From Brachypterus glaber (taxonomy: Eukaryota; Arthropoda; Insecta; Coleoptera; Kateretidae), in contig OY294049.1 in assembly GCA_958510825.1 (NCBI GenBank), forward strand, positions 30,408,774-30,472,773: 64,000 nt of DNA, in the 5' to 3' direction. Of the stretch, positions 24,605-34,711 are shown in pieces. Numbering within the stretch: position 1 is the first letter of the stretch; every line of letters begins with the position of its first letter. A model generated the notes under the pieces. It saw only the letters and a program-made list of their open reading frames with translations. It was not told the origin of the DNA and ran no database searches. The translations under genes and the position numbers were made by a program.

Positions 24605-26674
24605 TTATAGATGATAACTATTATATTCAATTACAGCTCTCAGTAATCTGTTATTATAATCTGCGTGGTTTTCAGAAACTTGGTATTTGTTCCACGTTGT
24701 CTTGAAATCAGAATGAACGGTTTCCATGGCCTGTTCACTGTAGAATCCCAACCCTCTCTTATGACCTTCACAAAAATCCTCGATGTGATAAAATACTGCG
24801 TGTACCTTTGGTGTGATGGATATTCCTAGGCTCAAATAGCTTGTCATGAATCGAGTGATAGATTCTTTGTAAGAATCATTCAATTCTATTCCAAAACAAT
24901 TCTTAACGACAAGATCAAAATCCTTGAGTGTTTGTACATATTTCAGGCAACCAATGGAGCAAAACGACCGGAGGATATCTACTTTCTTCAATAATTTTCT
25001 GCAATAATTACCGTTGAAACCGAGACCCCGTTGGGTAAATTCTCGTTGTACATTGCATAGATTGATCCATTTTGTTGTTTCATTTGCAAATTCATTTTGC
25101 AAGTGACTGACTATTTTATTTACTACACCAAGCATTAAGTGTAGTTCCGGAGGAGGAATAATGTCAATAATCTTTTTATTCTCATCAGCAGAAAAAACTG
25201 GAGGATTTATACAATTTTTAAAATTTTTCGCATTTTTCATTATTGACCCAGCGTTTCTCCAAGCTTCAAAATGCGAGGTTAAGTTCCCTACAGTTCTTCG
25301 AGGCCCAACGTTTTTCAAATTTGTGCTCTCACACAAACACCATGTACAAGGGTACGTCGCTGAATGAGACATAATCCCTGCCAAAATATTGGCCAATTTG
25401 AGATCGGTCGCTATGGTGCAGGAGAAATCCTCAATTTTCAACATCTTCCATATTTCCGACACGTTTTCATAATTCTCTTGAGTCGATTTTACAATCGCAA
25501 GAATGAAGGTCTTTTTAACGCCTGTATCTTTAAAGCTCTGAGCAAAAACACCATCAGCATACTTTTGACGTTTCTTTTCTTGTTGACAACTTTCAATTGA
25601 AAAATCTTGGACAGAGAGGCACACCTTCAAAAAACCACCACCGCCGTCAATTCCAAATTTCAAGTGCTGATTTCTGATATCCCGCTTATTCTCGATGTAA
25701 AAAATGAAATCTTCAAGGTTGTGGCAGTAAACGATGGGACATTGGCTTGATGTGCTTTTTCCAGCCTTGGCTGTTATAACATCTATTGACTGGGTACAAA
25801 AGAAACTTCTCACCACTTCATTTTTCTGTTCCAGGCTTTTTTTCAACCCTGACTCAACTATCGCTCGCTTTTTGGTACCAACTCTCAAAGCGGTGGCTAT
25901 ACCAAGAGTAGTCTTTGTACTTAGATTGAATTTTGTTTTGATCTTTACCAGATCGTCTGTAGACAAATTTGGATACTCATCTCTTTTCTCAGGATTGATC
26001 TCTATTTTCATGGGGTTCCCTCCGCGTGCTCGAGTAAGGGAGACCAGCAAATCTTTTTTCCGTTGCTTGTCATCAATATCGTGATTTTGGACGGCAATTT
26101 TATTAATCAAGGTTGACGCTACTTGTTCTATTGATTTCCCTCCCATTTGGTCTATGTAGCTGTATACATTATCTACATGTGCAGTTCTAGTGCAATTATG
26201 GGTCGTTCCTCGTTTAGGCACTATGAAACATTTTGAGCAACGTTTGGTAAACTTCTTATCGGACGATTTTTTTCTATTCAAAAGTTGCATGGATATCACG
26301 TTACTGCGGGCAATCTGGCACAAATAGCAGTGACAGGGGTTCCGAGTCCTAGATCTCGTACTTAAAATTACACTCAGGAACTTGGAATAATCAGGTAGCT
26401 CAAGAGTTTTTATTGGAACATTTCCTGCATCCGTGTCTGATATTTGTCGGTAGACGTTCCGTTTACATCCAGCACAAAGAACAGTGGGCAATCTTTCGTC
26501 ACACAAGATATCATCAACACTATTTGCGAGTAATTTTTGTAAATTCGATTGAAGCGAGCGTTCTATTTTAAACATCACATTATTCTTTTTTAAGCACAAC
26601 AAACAAATTTTTCTGCGATTCTCTTCATGTGAAAGTGCGTGGTCAACTTTTGGCGGATTATAAATTTTCGACAT
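24605..26674 (-). CDS. Chapaev/RAG1-like transposase with RAG1-type zinc-binding N-terminus
   Basis: 689 codons from the ATG at 26,674. The frame stays open another 24 codons upstream but without an ATG. Numbering here counts from the start of that longer open frame (713 residues). N-terminal cysteine pairs are C48/C51, C91/C94 (LPTVLCAGC) and C138-C143 (CHCYLCQIAR), then C170/C173 and a THNC at 182-185. The order and context resemble the N-terminal zinc domain of RAG1. The catalytic half has D367 (FGIDGGGG), D448 (IATDLK), C467/C470 (CTWC), H649/H654 (HAVFYH) and E671 or E675 (EQAMETVH). This D-D-CxxC-HxxxxH-E order, with D to C spacing 19, matches the RAG1 core (D600, D708, C727/C730, H937/H942, E962). 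It should cut the CAC-ended termini by a hairpin-type mechanism (inference). No RAG2-like partner is present. Confidence 0.85.
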   Translation of the reverse strand: MSKIYNPPKVDHALSHEENRRKICLLCLKKNNVMFKIERSLQSNLQKLLANSVDDILCDERLPTVLCAGCKRNVYRQISDTDAGNVPIKTLELPDYSKFLSVILSTRSRTRNPCHCYLCQIARSNVISMQLLNRKKSSDKKFTKRCSKCFIVPKRGTTHNCTRTAHVDNVYSYIDQMGGKSIEQVASTLINKIAVQNHDIDDKQRKKDLLVSLTRARGGNPMKIEINPEKRDEYPNLSTDDLVKIKTKFNLSTKTTLGIATALRVGTKKRAIVESGLKKSLEQKNEVVRSFFCTQSIDVITAKAGKSTSSQCPIVYCHNLEDFIFYIENKRDIRNQHLKFGIDGGGGFLKVCLSVQDFSIESCQQEKKRQKYADGVFAQSFKDTGVKKTFILAIVKSTQENYENVSEIWKMLKIEDFSCTIATDLKLANILAGIMSHSATYPCTWCLCESTNLKNVGPRRTVGNLTSHFEAWRNAGSIMKNAKNFKNCINPPVFSADENKKIIDIIPPPELHLMLGVVNKIVSHLQNEFANETTKWINLCNVQREFTQRGLGFNGNYCRKLLKKVDILRSFCSIGCLKYVQTLKDFDLVVKNCFGIELNDSYKESITRFMTSYLSLGISITPKVHAVFYHIEDFCEGHKRGLGFYSEQAMETVHSDFKTTWNKYQVSENHADYNNRLLRAVIEYNSYHL

Positions 26675-26842
26675 AATGAAAAACTGAATTGAAGTTTCCT
26701 GTTTTACCTTTAACCTGATTACTGCCAAATGAGAACTGATAAACAAGACTTGCGTCTCGGGATCTTAGTCGGGGAGCCGGAATCGGGTGGCGCCGGCAGC
26801 CGTCGGCAACTCTCGGTAAGCTCTGCGCCTACCAAAATTTTT

Positions 26843-26987
26843 GAATTTTGGCGCGCAAATGAAAACTGGTCGATGGATGATTTCCAAACAAACTTTATCG
26901 TATTCCTTAGACATCAGAGAACACGATTCCGTAGAAAAAACAGAAGTGCAATCACTTTCGGGTTGGACCTCGTTCAGACGAGGCGTG
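26843..26987 (-). repeat. Terminal inverted repeat of the Chapaev-like element, right
   Basis: Inverted copy of the left terminus, ending GACGAGGCGTG. It lies upstream of the transposase ORF on the minus strand, so it should carry or adjoin the promoter. I do not see a clear TATA box. Confidence 0.85.
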
Positions 26988-26991
26988 ACAT

Positions 26992-29015
26992 GTTGGACTT
27001 TGGTAAAATGTTTAATTTAGTGAAAAAAAAACTGAAAAAACTTCGATAGGGGGCGCAGGATATCCTTGCGTACTAGTGGGGCCCTAATTTTTTCAGAGTA
27101 AGTTTCTCATCACTGTTAGACTAATTTAAAATCATATTGGTTTTGGGTCAAAGTCTCTGAGAGGCTCAAAAAAATTAATTCAATCACAGCACCCATGCCA
27201 AAAAAAAGCTAAAAAAAAATATCCTACCGTAGTAGTAAGGTAGTAAAGTAAGTAAATTTTATCGCAGCACCGGTCCAAACAAAATTTAAAAAAAAATTCA
27301 AAAGTTTCTTTTTTTGTAAAACAAAAAAAATTAAAAAAAAAAAAAAAAAAATGATAAATTTAATGAAGCAAAATCGCCCAGCTCCTGGAATCGACCAGAA
27401 CATTTAGAGGAAAAACCATTTCGACTTTTTTTATTTTTTTTTCAAAAAAGTTTCTTTTTTCGTAAAACGAAAAAAATTAAAAAAAAAACAAAAAAAAAAT
27501 TAATGAAGCAAAACCGCCCAGCTCCTGGAATCGACCAGAACATTTAGAGGAAAAAACATTCATTTTTTTTAAGGAGCTGAGTATGCACATGTTGGAAAAT
27601 GGTAAAATGCATATTTTAGTGAACAAAAAAATTGAAAAAAGTTTGATGGGGGCGCAGGATGAGCGAAAATATAACGAAACCAAACGAAGTATTAAAAAAA
27701 AAAAAATTTTCAAAAAATTTTCTTTTTCCGTAAAACGAAAAAAAAATAAGGATCAGCGAAAAAATTAACGAAACCAAACGATATTTTCAAAAAAAATATA
27801 TATAAATTTAATAAGCAAAACCGCCCAGCTCCTGGAATCGACCAGAACATATAGAGGAAAAACTATTCATTTTTGAAAAAAAAACTGAAAAAACTTCGAT
27901 AGGGGGCGCAGGATATCCTCGCGTACTAGTGGGGCCCTAATTTTTTCAGAGTAAGTTTCTCATCACTGTTAGACTAATTTAAAATCATATTGGTTTTGGG
28001 TCAAAGTCTCTGAGAGGCTCAAAAAAATTAATTCAATCACAGCACCCATGCCAAAAAAAAGCTAAAAAAAAATATCCTACCGTAGTAGTAAGGTAGTAAA
28101 GTAAGTAAATTTTATCGCAGCACCGGTCCAAACGAAATTTAAAAAAAAAATTCAAAAGTTTCTTTTTTTGTAAAACAAAAAAAATAAAAAAAAAAAAAAA
28201 CAAACAAAATTTTTGATAAATTTAATGAAGCAAAATCGCCCAGCTCCTGGAATCGACCAGAACATTTAGAGGAAAAACCATTTCGACTTTTTTTTTTTTT
28301 TTTCAAAAAAGTTTCTTTTTTCGTAAAACGAAAAAAATTTAAAAAAAAAAACAAAAAAAAAATTAATGAAGCAAAACCGCCCAGCTCCTGGAATCGACCA
28401 GAACATTTAGAGGAAAAAACATTAATTTTTTTTAAGGAGCTGAGTATGCACATGTTGGAAAATGGTAAAATGCATATTTTAGTAAAAAAAAAAAATTGAA
28501 AAAAGTTTGATGGGGGATGAGCGAAAATATAACGAAACCAAACGAAGTATTAAAAAAAAAAATTTTCAAAAAATTTTCTTTTTCCGTAAAACGAAAAAAA
28601 AAAAATAAGGATCAGCGAAAAAATTAACGAAACCAAAAGATATTTTCAAAAAAATAGATATAAATTTAATAAGCAAAACCGCCCAGCTCCTGGAATCGAC
28701 CAGAACATATAGAGGAAAAACTATTCATTTTTTTAAGGAGCTGAGTTTGTACATGTTGGACTTTGGTAAAATGCATATTTTAGTGAAAAAAAAATTGAAA
28801 AAAGTTTGATAGGGGGCGCAGGATGAGCGAAAAAAAACGAAACCAAACGAAATATTTTCAAAAAAAATATTTTCAAAAGTTTCTTTTTTCATAAAACGAA
28901 AAAAAAAGGATTTTTTTTTTATAAATTTAATTAATAAAGCTAAACCGCTCAGCTCCTAGAATCGACCAGAACATTTGGAGGAAAAACTATTAATTTTTTT
29001 TAAGGAGCTGGGTAT
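26992..29015 (+). repeat. Satellite D, segment 3, with two embedded satellite C segments
   Basis: D monomers between the Chapaev-like element and the LTR element. Hybrid C segments sit at about 27,058-27,275 and 27,912-28,125, and the whole C-plus-D block of about 850 bp is duplicated in tandem. Near 27,310-27,345 and 28,165-28,200 the sequence is almost pure A. The segment ends GGGTATGTAC at the 5' LTR. Confidence 0.85.
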
Positions 29016-29019
29016 GTAC

Positions 29020-29484
29020 TGTAGCGGAATAAATAGTCGCGGTAAAAATTATAAAAATTTAAATATCCCGCTCTTCCACGCCACCAAAACGTACAGTATA
29101 AATGAAGTTTTTTACTAAATGTAAAAAACTGCATATCCATCTCCCCCGCACGAGACCGACCGTTATTTTATACGGTCAGTAGGTCAGTTGAAGTTCGCCA
29201 TTTAACTAGTCTAAATTGTGTGATCTTAAAATCAAGTACAACTTAATGGTTGTTAGTTGTTATACCAGTGTATTTCTTTTTATTAGGTATGTACATTTAA
29301 CCATTATAATATATATTTCCACCGTTTGTTCTTAAAAATTATGTCCGTAACAAGTGTATTTCTTTTTATTAGATCACATAATAAATCCGAGTCTGATCAA
29401 GAATTTCCAATTTTATTTCTGCATCTACGACCCTTACGCACGAAACCCCTATATTTTTGGCGAAAAATATTCTGCTCCGCCACA
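29020..29484 (+). repeat. 5' LTR
   Basis: 465 bp from TGTAGCGGAATAAATAG to CTCCGCCACA. It contains AATAAA at about 29,373. The phrase GTGTATTTCTTTTTATTAG occurs twice, about 80 bp apart, an internal duplication shared with the 3' LTR. It also contains GTATGTACAT, identical to part of the satellite D target. Confidence 0.95.
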
Positions 29485-29495
29485 TCATATTTTTT

Positions 29496-29513
29496 TGGCT
29501 CCCAACGTGGGGC
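29496..29513 (+). promoter_or_regulatory. Primer-binding site, tRNA-Lys(CTT) type
   Basis: TGGCTCCCAACGTGGGGC, 11 bases after the 5' LTR. It is complementary to the 3' end of animal tRNA-Lys(CTT), whose PBS form is TGGCGCCCAACGTGGGGC, with one mismatch at position 5. The match is from memory of the tRNA. Confidence 0.8.
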
Positions 29514-29572
29514 AAGGCCATATTTGTAGTTAACAGGCCTGGTCAAGATAAGATTGGAATTCAAGATAAGAT

Positions 29573-30913
29573 ATGGGCCGCATCACGAGAACACCGCCGC
29601 CAGAGACTCCAAAGATGACCACCAGGGGGCAGCTTCAACAGCAGTTGCGGCAGCAACAGCAGCCGCAAGAAGCGCATGCGTACCGTCAAACACCACCTGC
29701 GCTCGACCAAGAGCACATCCCCGTTGAACGTCGCGACGCTTCACCAGTCGACCCGCAGCAGATAGCTCGCAGCACGGGAGCAGTACCTAAGAGGGGGAAC
29801 CAGCAGCGTTGGCAGGCGCCCCAGTCCGCATCTCCGGCTAGCGAAGCAGGAGCCGCTGTGTTTGGAACGTCACGAGTGAGGCGAACCAATTCTGTGCCGG
29901 CCGAAGGTCAAGCCGACGCACCGTTCATTTGTGAATTGCTTGCACATACGTACCAAGAGGAACCGAGACAGGGAGGTAGGAGCGCAGATAGGTATGACAG
30001 AGACAACGCTACAGTTGCGAATCGACACTACGAGCAACTTATAGCAAATCAAAATAAAACTTTTTGCAGTGTACCGCATAAAATGCCAAATGCAAATCCC
30101 AATTTAAATAATTTTAGTTTTAATAATAATGATTTTAATTTAGGTTACAATACAAATAATTTTAATAATAATGTACCACTATATAACAACGTACAACCAT
30201 TGGTAAATAATATACCAAATTTTGATTTAAAATTTATTCCGAAATTTAGGAACGATAATTCGTTGCATCCAGTGGATTATATCCAACAACTGGAATTAAT
30301 TTTTAATATGTCCAACATGCCTTTTTACCTTTTCAAATTATATTTGGCAGAATCGTTGGTTAACGATGCAGTACCTTGGGCGAACGCTTTTCTTAACAGT
30401 TTTCCGGGTTTTCAACAGTTTAAAAATGCATTCTTATCTCAATTTTGGAGTGCAAACCGACAATCACAAACACGGTTTGAACTAGAAACTTCAAAATATA
30501 TTTCGGGTTCTTATGTAGAATATTTTTTGAATATTTTTATAAAAGCTAAGTATTTGCAACCACCTTACACCACCAACGTTTTAATTTCAATAATAGGTAG
30601 AGGGTACCCCCCTATGATTGCCTCTTGCCTGATTGGTGCAAATACTATTGATGAGGCTTTAGATAGGCTTCGTCAGGCTGATTTTTATAATACTAATAAC
30701 TCGAATTTTTCTTCACTAGGAAACCGAAACGGAGGCATGCGACCGGATACCAGGATGTCTGAGAGAAATGAAAGGAACAGGACAGAAACTCCTTACCGCT
30801 CAAACAACTTTGCATACGGAAACCGCCCACCTAGTCCGTATCGATCAGATAGTCGATCTAACAGCCCAAATCGGAACCACGTGAGTTTTAATGAAAAAAA
30901 ATCGGAAAACTAG
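29573..30913 (+). CDS. Gag-like structural protein of the LTR element
   Basis: 446 codons. Residues 1-150 are low-complexity and rich in Q, P, R and A. About 165-215 is rich in N and F (NANPNLNNFSFNNNDFNLG). About 220-385 is a helical capsid-like retrotransposon Gag domain (FIPKFRNDNSLHPVDYIQQL ... FSQFW-like ... DFYN). The C-terminus is basic and R/S/N-rich (NRPPSPYRSDSRSNSP). I see no CCHC zinc knuckle; the arginine-rich tail may bind RNA instead (inference). Gag packages element RNA into particles. It ends at UAG (30,911-30,913), after which the same frame stays open into protease, so pol could be made by stop readthrough. The N-terminal part has higher GC than the rest. Confidence 0.85.
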   Translation: MGRITRTPPPETPKMTTRGQLQQQLRQQQQPQEAHAYRQTPPALDQEHIPVERRDASPVDPQQIARSTGAVPKRGNQQRWQAPQSASPASEAGAAVFGTSRVRRTNSVPAEGQADAPFICELLAHTYQEEPRQGGRSADRYDRDNATVANRHYEQLIANQNKTFCSVPHKMPNANPNLNNFSFNNNDFNLGYNTNNFNNNVPLYNNVQPLVNNIPNFDLKFIPKFRNDNSLHPVDYIQQLELIFNMSNMPFYLFKLYLAESLVNDAVPWANAFLNSFPGFQQFKNAFLSQFWSANRQSQTRFELETSKYISGSYVEYFLNIFIKAKYLQPPYTTNVLISIIGRGYPPMIASCLIGANTIDEALDRLRQADFYNTNNSNFSSLGNRNGGMRPDTRMSERNERNRTETPYRSNNFAYGNRPPSPYRSDSRSNSPNRNHVSFNEKKSEN

Positions 30914-33900
30914 AGTCCGCATTGCCCGGGTGTCGCGGTCATTTCTAAAGGGCCGATTATTGTCAATAATCCCAAGGAGAGTTTGTTAGAGGGGCCTTGC
31001 GACTTTGTGCATACGGAAATTTATAATTCCCCAGTTATTTTAGTTTCTATTTGTGGAATTCAGTTTCCGGCTTTACTAGATACGGGGTCTGAACTGTGTG
31101 CAGTAGCTTCAGCAGTCTGGGATCAAGTTAAAGCCATTGATAGCACGATTCCTTATTTTTCCGTAAGCGGAGTTCGAGTCACGGGAGCATTTCGGGGAGC
31201 ACGTCGAGTTATTAGTCACCAAATCCTATTACCTTTCGAAATATATAATAAAAAATTTCAACACGAGTTCATGTTGATCCCCGAGCTAGCATATAATATT
31301 ATAATTGGTATAGATTGGTTAAGATTGGCCCAGGCTCGTTTTGATTTAAAAGAGTCATGTATTTTTCTTCAAAAATACGACATGAAAATTTTAGAAACTA
31401 AATTACAACACGAGTTTGAGCAAATTGAACCACCAAAATTTAAAATTAAGGCAGTAAATAAAAGTCTTTTAGCTCTAAATTACAATGATAATCAGGAAAA
31501 TTTAGAATATAGTCTTGCTGATCTAAAAACGCTTGTCGATAACTCCGATTTAGATCCTGATCAAAAAAACAAGCTTTTTAATGTTTTGTCCAAGTATAAC
31601 GACGTATTTTCTGAAATTCCGGGACGAACTTATGAATATTACCACGATATAAATTTAACTAATGAAAACCCTTTCCACGTCAAAAATTACCCCATTCCCT
31701 TTGCACACCGTAAAGCGGTGCAAGCCGAAATTGATAAAATGGAAAGATGTGGGGTTATAGAACGTAGCAATACGCCTTTTTGTTCGCCTTTACTTACCGT
31801 GGTCAAAAAAGATGGGTCAGTTAGGGTTTGTTTAGATGCCCGTCGCTTAAATAGTGTCACTATATCTGATTCTGAAACAGCACAAGCAGCTGATGATTTG
31901 CTTCATGATATAGAAAACACTTGCATTTTCAGTACCTTAGATCTAACAAATTCCTACCATCAAATACCTTTAAATCCAGCGCACAAAAAGTACACGGGGT
32001 TTGTTATAAATGGGCGTTGCTACCAATTTGTCGTTCTACCATATGGCCTTAAAACTGCAGTTTCTTCTTTTAGCAGAGCTTTAGACTTAATTTTAGGTCC
32101 AGAATTTCGCGGATTTGTCCGTTGTTTTGTTGATGACGTGCTTATTTTTTCACGTAGCGTTGAAGAGCATTTACAGGATCTCCAAAAAGTAATTTCTCGT
32201 TTGTCGGAGGCGGGTTTTACGATAAAATTAAAAAAATGTGTGTTCGCTAAAAGAGAAACTAAGTTTTTAGGTTATATCCTATCGGATCAAGGTTTGAAAA
32301 CCGACCCTAGCCGCGTCCAAGCGGTCGTAGAATTTCCGGTGCCAAAGGACAAGAAAGCTTTGCAAGCGTTCTTGGGTTTATGCAATTTTGATCGCGCTTT
32401 TTGCCCAAATTTTGCTGCGATTTCTGAACCTCTAGTTGCTTTATTAAGAAATAATAAAAAATGGGAATGGTCCTTACAACAAAAAGAAGCGTTTGAGGCC
32501 TTAAAACAGTCCCTTTGTAAAGAAACCCTTTGATTTCATCCCCAGCACTCGCAAAAATATTACGTACAGACCGACTCATCCGATTTTGCCCTCGGTGCAA
32601 CTTTATGGCAACTTATTGAAGGCAAAAAGCACATAATCGCTTACGCTAGTCTCCTTTTGCTTGACAGAGAACGCCGATATAGCATACCTGAAAAGGAAGC
32701 TTTGTCGGTAGTTTGGGCATTAAATAAATGGCGCGTCTGGTTGCTTGGGAAACATTTCGAAATTTTAAGCGATTGCCGGAGCTTAATATACCTTCAAACG
32801 TGTAGGTTACTATCCGCGAGAATAACTAGGTGGATCATGGCTTTACAGGAGTTTGACTACTCTGTGACATTTATTTCTGGAAAGCTGAACCTGATTCCAG
32901 ACATACTATCTAGACATCCTGGACCACGCATCGCTTCGCCGCCGGATAAGGTATTTAAAATTCTATCGCTTAAAACAGAAAGAGAGGTAACGACAAAGAT
33001 TGACAGTTTCTATAGTAAGTTATCCGAAAAACAAAGGCAAGATGAAAAATTGTCAAAGATTATACAATCTTTGGACAACCCTAACTCTAAGGAGCACAGA
33101 AAATATATAATTCACGACAATATTTTATTTATAAATAAAGGAGAATTTAACCCTGCATATTTATGTGTTCCGGAGTCAGAAATTGACAATATTATTAATA
33201 TTTTTCATATTGCCATTGGTCATTTCGGCATCTATAAGACCTGGTGTGCTTTGCGTCGCGAGGTGTGGTGGAAGAACATGCATGCTCGGGTAAAACGAGT
33301 AATAAAGTCCTGTGACTTATGTCAGCGCGCAAAAGTTTGTGCTTTACCCCACCCTCCGATGCAAAGTATAGTTCCTGATCGCCCAAATGAGCTTTTAGCA
33401 ATGGACCTTTATGGCCCTTTGCCGACCTCAGTTGGGGGTTGTACCTATCTTTGTGTGGTTGTGGATTTATTCACTAAATTCGTAGCACTTTATCCCTTAA
33501 AAAATGCCACTTCAGATGCCATTTTACACCGTTTAAAAACCGACTATTTTGCTAAGTTTTCTAGGCCTTATAGTATACTTACCGATCACGGCTCACAATT
33601 CACGTCTGATCGTTGGAAACAAGAATTAGAGCGTCTTAATATAAAAAATATACATTGCTCGGTCCGGCATGCTGCCGCCAATCCCTCAGAGAGATTGATG
33701 CGGGAGTTGGGCAGACTTTTTAGGGTTTATTGCTATGAAAAACACACTAGATGGGCGTTAGAAGTACCGAAATTTGTTGATTTTTTTAATCGTATCACTC
33801 ATGAGTCCACCGGCTATTCGCCTCTTGAACTACAGACTGGACAGTCTCCAAAGCCCATTTTAGCTGAGCTTAGTTATCCACTGCCTCCCGAAAATCCGAA

Positions 33901-34210
33901 CCAGCATATTAAACTTTATTTGGCCAGAGAAACTTTGTTGGGAAAAGCGGCTCGCCGCAGAGTAACACATCCTGGTAGACCTTACAAAGAGTTTAAAGAA
34001 GGAGACATTGTTTTACTTAGATCCAACCCTATTTCTTCAAAACTTAAATCTCAAACAAAAAAATTTATGTTGATTTTTGAGGGTCCTTATAAAATAAAAA
34101 AAAGGGTCGCCCCTGCCACTTTTGTTTTGCAAGGGGTGGAGGGTCTGGAAGAGCGAGGTACTTTTCACGCAAGTCACCTTAAAGTTTACAACCCCTCTCA
34201 AAGATTATAA
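30914..34210 (+). pseudogene. Pol polyprotein (protease-RT-RNase H-integrase), one nonsense codon
   Basis: The frame is the same as gag and open from the gag stop; the first ATG is at 30,983. The protease active site is LLDTGSE (D33 from that ATG). RT has the finger/palm motifs LDLTNSYHQI and FVDDVLIFS (about residue 382). RNase H begins after LRNNKKWEWS but is cut by TGA at 32,531-32,533; the frame continues with QTDSSDFALG. From the ATG at 32,657: RNase H tail (SDCRSL), integrase HHCC zinc finger (about residues 190-225) and the D250-D310-E345 triad (MDLYGP, LTDHGSQF, NPSERL), with the usual spacing between the second D and E. A GPY/F-like tail (EGPYKI) follows. A functional copy would need readthrough or another codon at the stop. 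Confidence 0.9.
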
Positions 34211-34242
34211 CTTATCATCGTTGAAAGGGCTTCGGGAGCAGT

Positions 34243-34707
34243 TGTAGCGGAATAAATAGTCGCGGTAAAAATTATAAAAATTTAAATATCCCGCTATTCA
34301 ACTCCACCAAAACGTACAGTATAAATGAAGTTTTTTACTAAATGTAAAAAACTGCATATCCATCTCCCCCGCACGAGACCGACCGTTATTTTATACGGTC
34401 AGTAGGTCAGTTGAAGTTCGCCATTTAACTAGTCTAAATTGTGTGATCTTAAAATCAAGTACAACTTAATGGTTGTTAGTTGTTAAACCAGTGTATTTCT
34501 TTTTATTAGGTATGTACATTTAACCATTATAATATATATTTCCACCGTTTGTTCTTAAAAATTATGTCCGTAACAAGTGTATTTCTTTTTATTAGATCAC
34601 ATAATAAATCCGAGTCTGATCAAGAATTTCCAATTTTATTTCTGCATCTACGACCCTTACGCACGAAACCCCTATATTTTTGGCGAAAAATATTCTGCTC
34701 CGCCACA
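34243..34707 (+). repeat. 3' LTR
   Basis: 465 bp, the same length as the 5' LTR. Differences seen are three clustered substitutions about 50 bases in (near 34,293-34,303) and one further on (TTATACC versus TTAAACC near 34,484). It is followed directly by the GTAC target duplication and satellite D. Confidence 0.95.
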
Positions 34708-34711
34708 GTAC

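Larger units (their letters stand above)
24275..26987 (-). mobile_element. Complete Chapaev/RAG1-like DNA transposon (2.7 kb)
   Basis: Inverted termini of 145 bp (24,275-24,419 and 26,843-26,987) start CACGCCTCGTCTGAACGAGG and match at most positions. The target duplication is ACAT (24,271-24,274 and 26,988-26,991). The empty site GTATGTACATGTTGG is read in neighbouring D monomers. One long intact ORF lies between the termini on the minus strand. CAC-initial termini with a 4-bp duplication are the hallmark of Chapaev (CMC group), whereas Transib/RAG-type elements make 5 bp. Intact ORF and termini suggest recent activity. Confidence 0.85.
29020..34707 (+). mobile_element. Ty3/gypsy-type LTR retrotransposon (5.7 kb), young, with two in-frame stops
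   Basis: 465-bp LTRs (TGT...ACA) bracket a primer-binding site, a gag-like ORF and pol in the order protease, RT, RNase H, integrase, which is the Ty3/gypsy order. The target duplication is GTAC (29,016-29,019 and 34,708-34,711), and the empty site GTATGTACATGTTGG is known from satellite D. The LTRs differ at about 4 of 465 positions by my reading, so the insertion is young. gag and pol share one frame and are separated by UAG; a UGA lies in RNase H. There is no env. A weak purine-rich tract (34,223-34,240) precedes the 3' LTR. Confidence 0.93.

Noticed and set aside
25161..26084. Plus-strand frames across the Chapaev-like transposase
   Set aside because: They are antisense shadows of the transposase ORF.
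29686..30079. Minus-strand frames opposite gag
   Set aside because: They are antisense shadows of gag without any recognisable domain.
34211..34242. env gene in the LTR element
   Set aside because: Only 32 bases separate the end of pol and the 3' LTR; there is no room for env.
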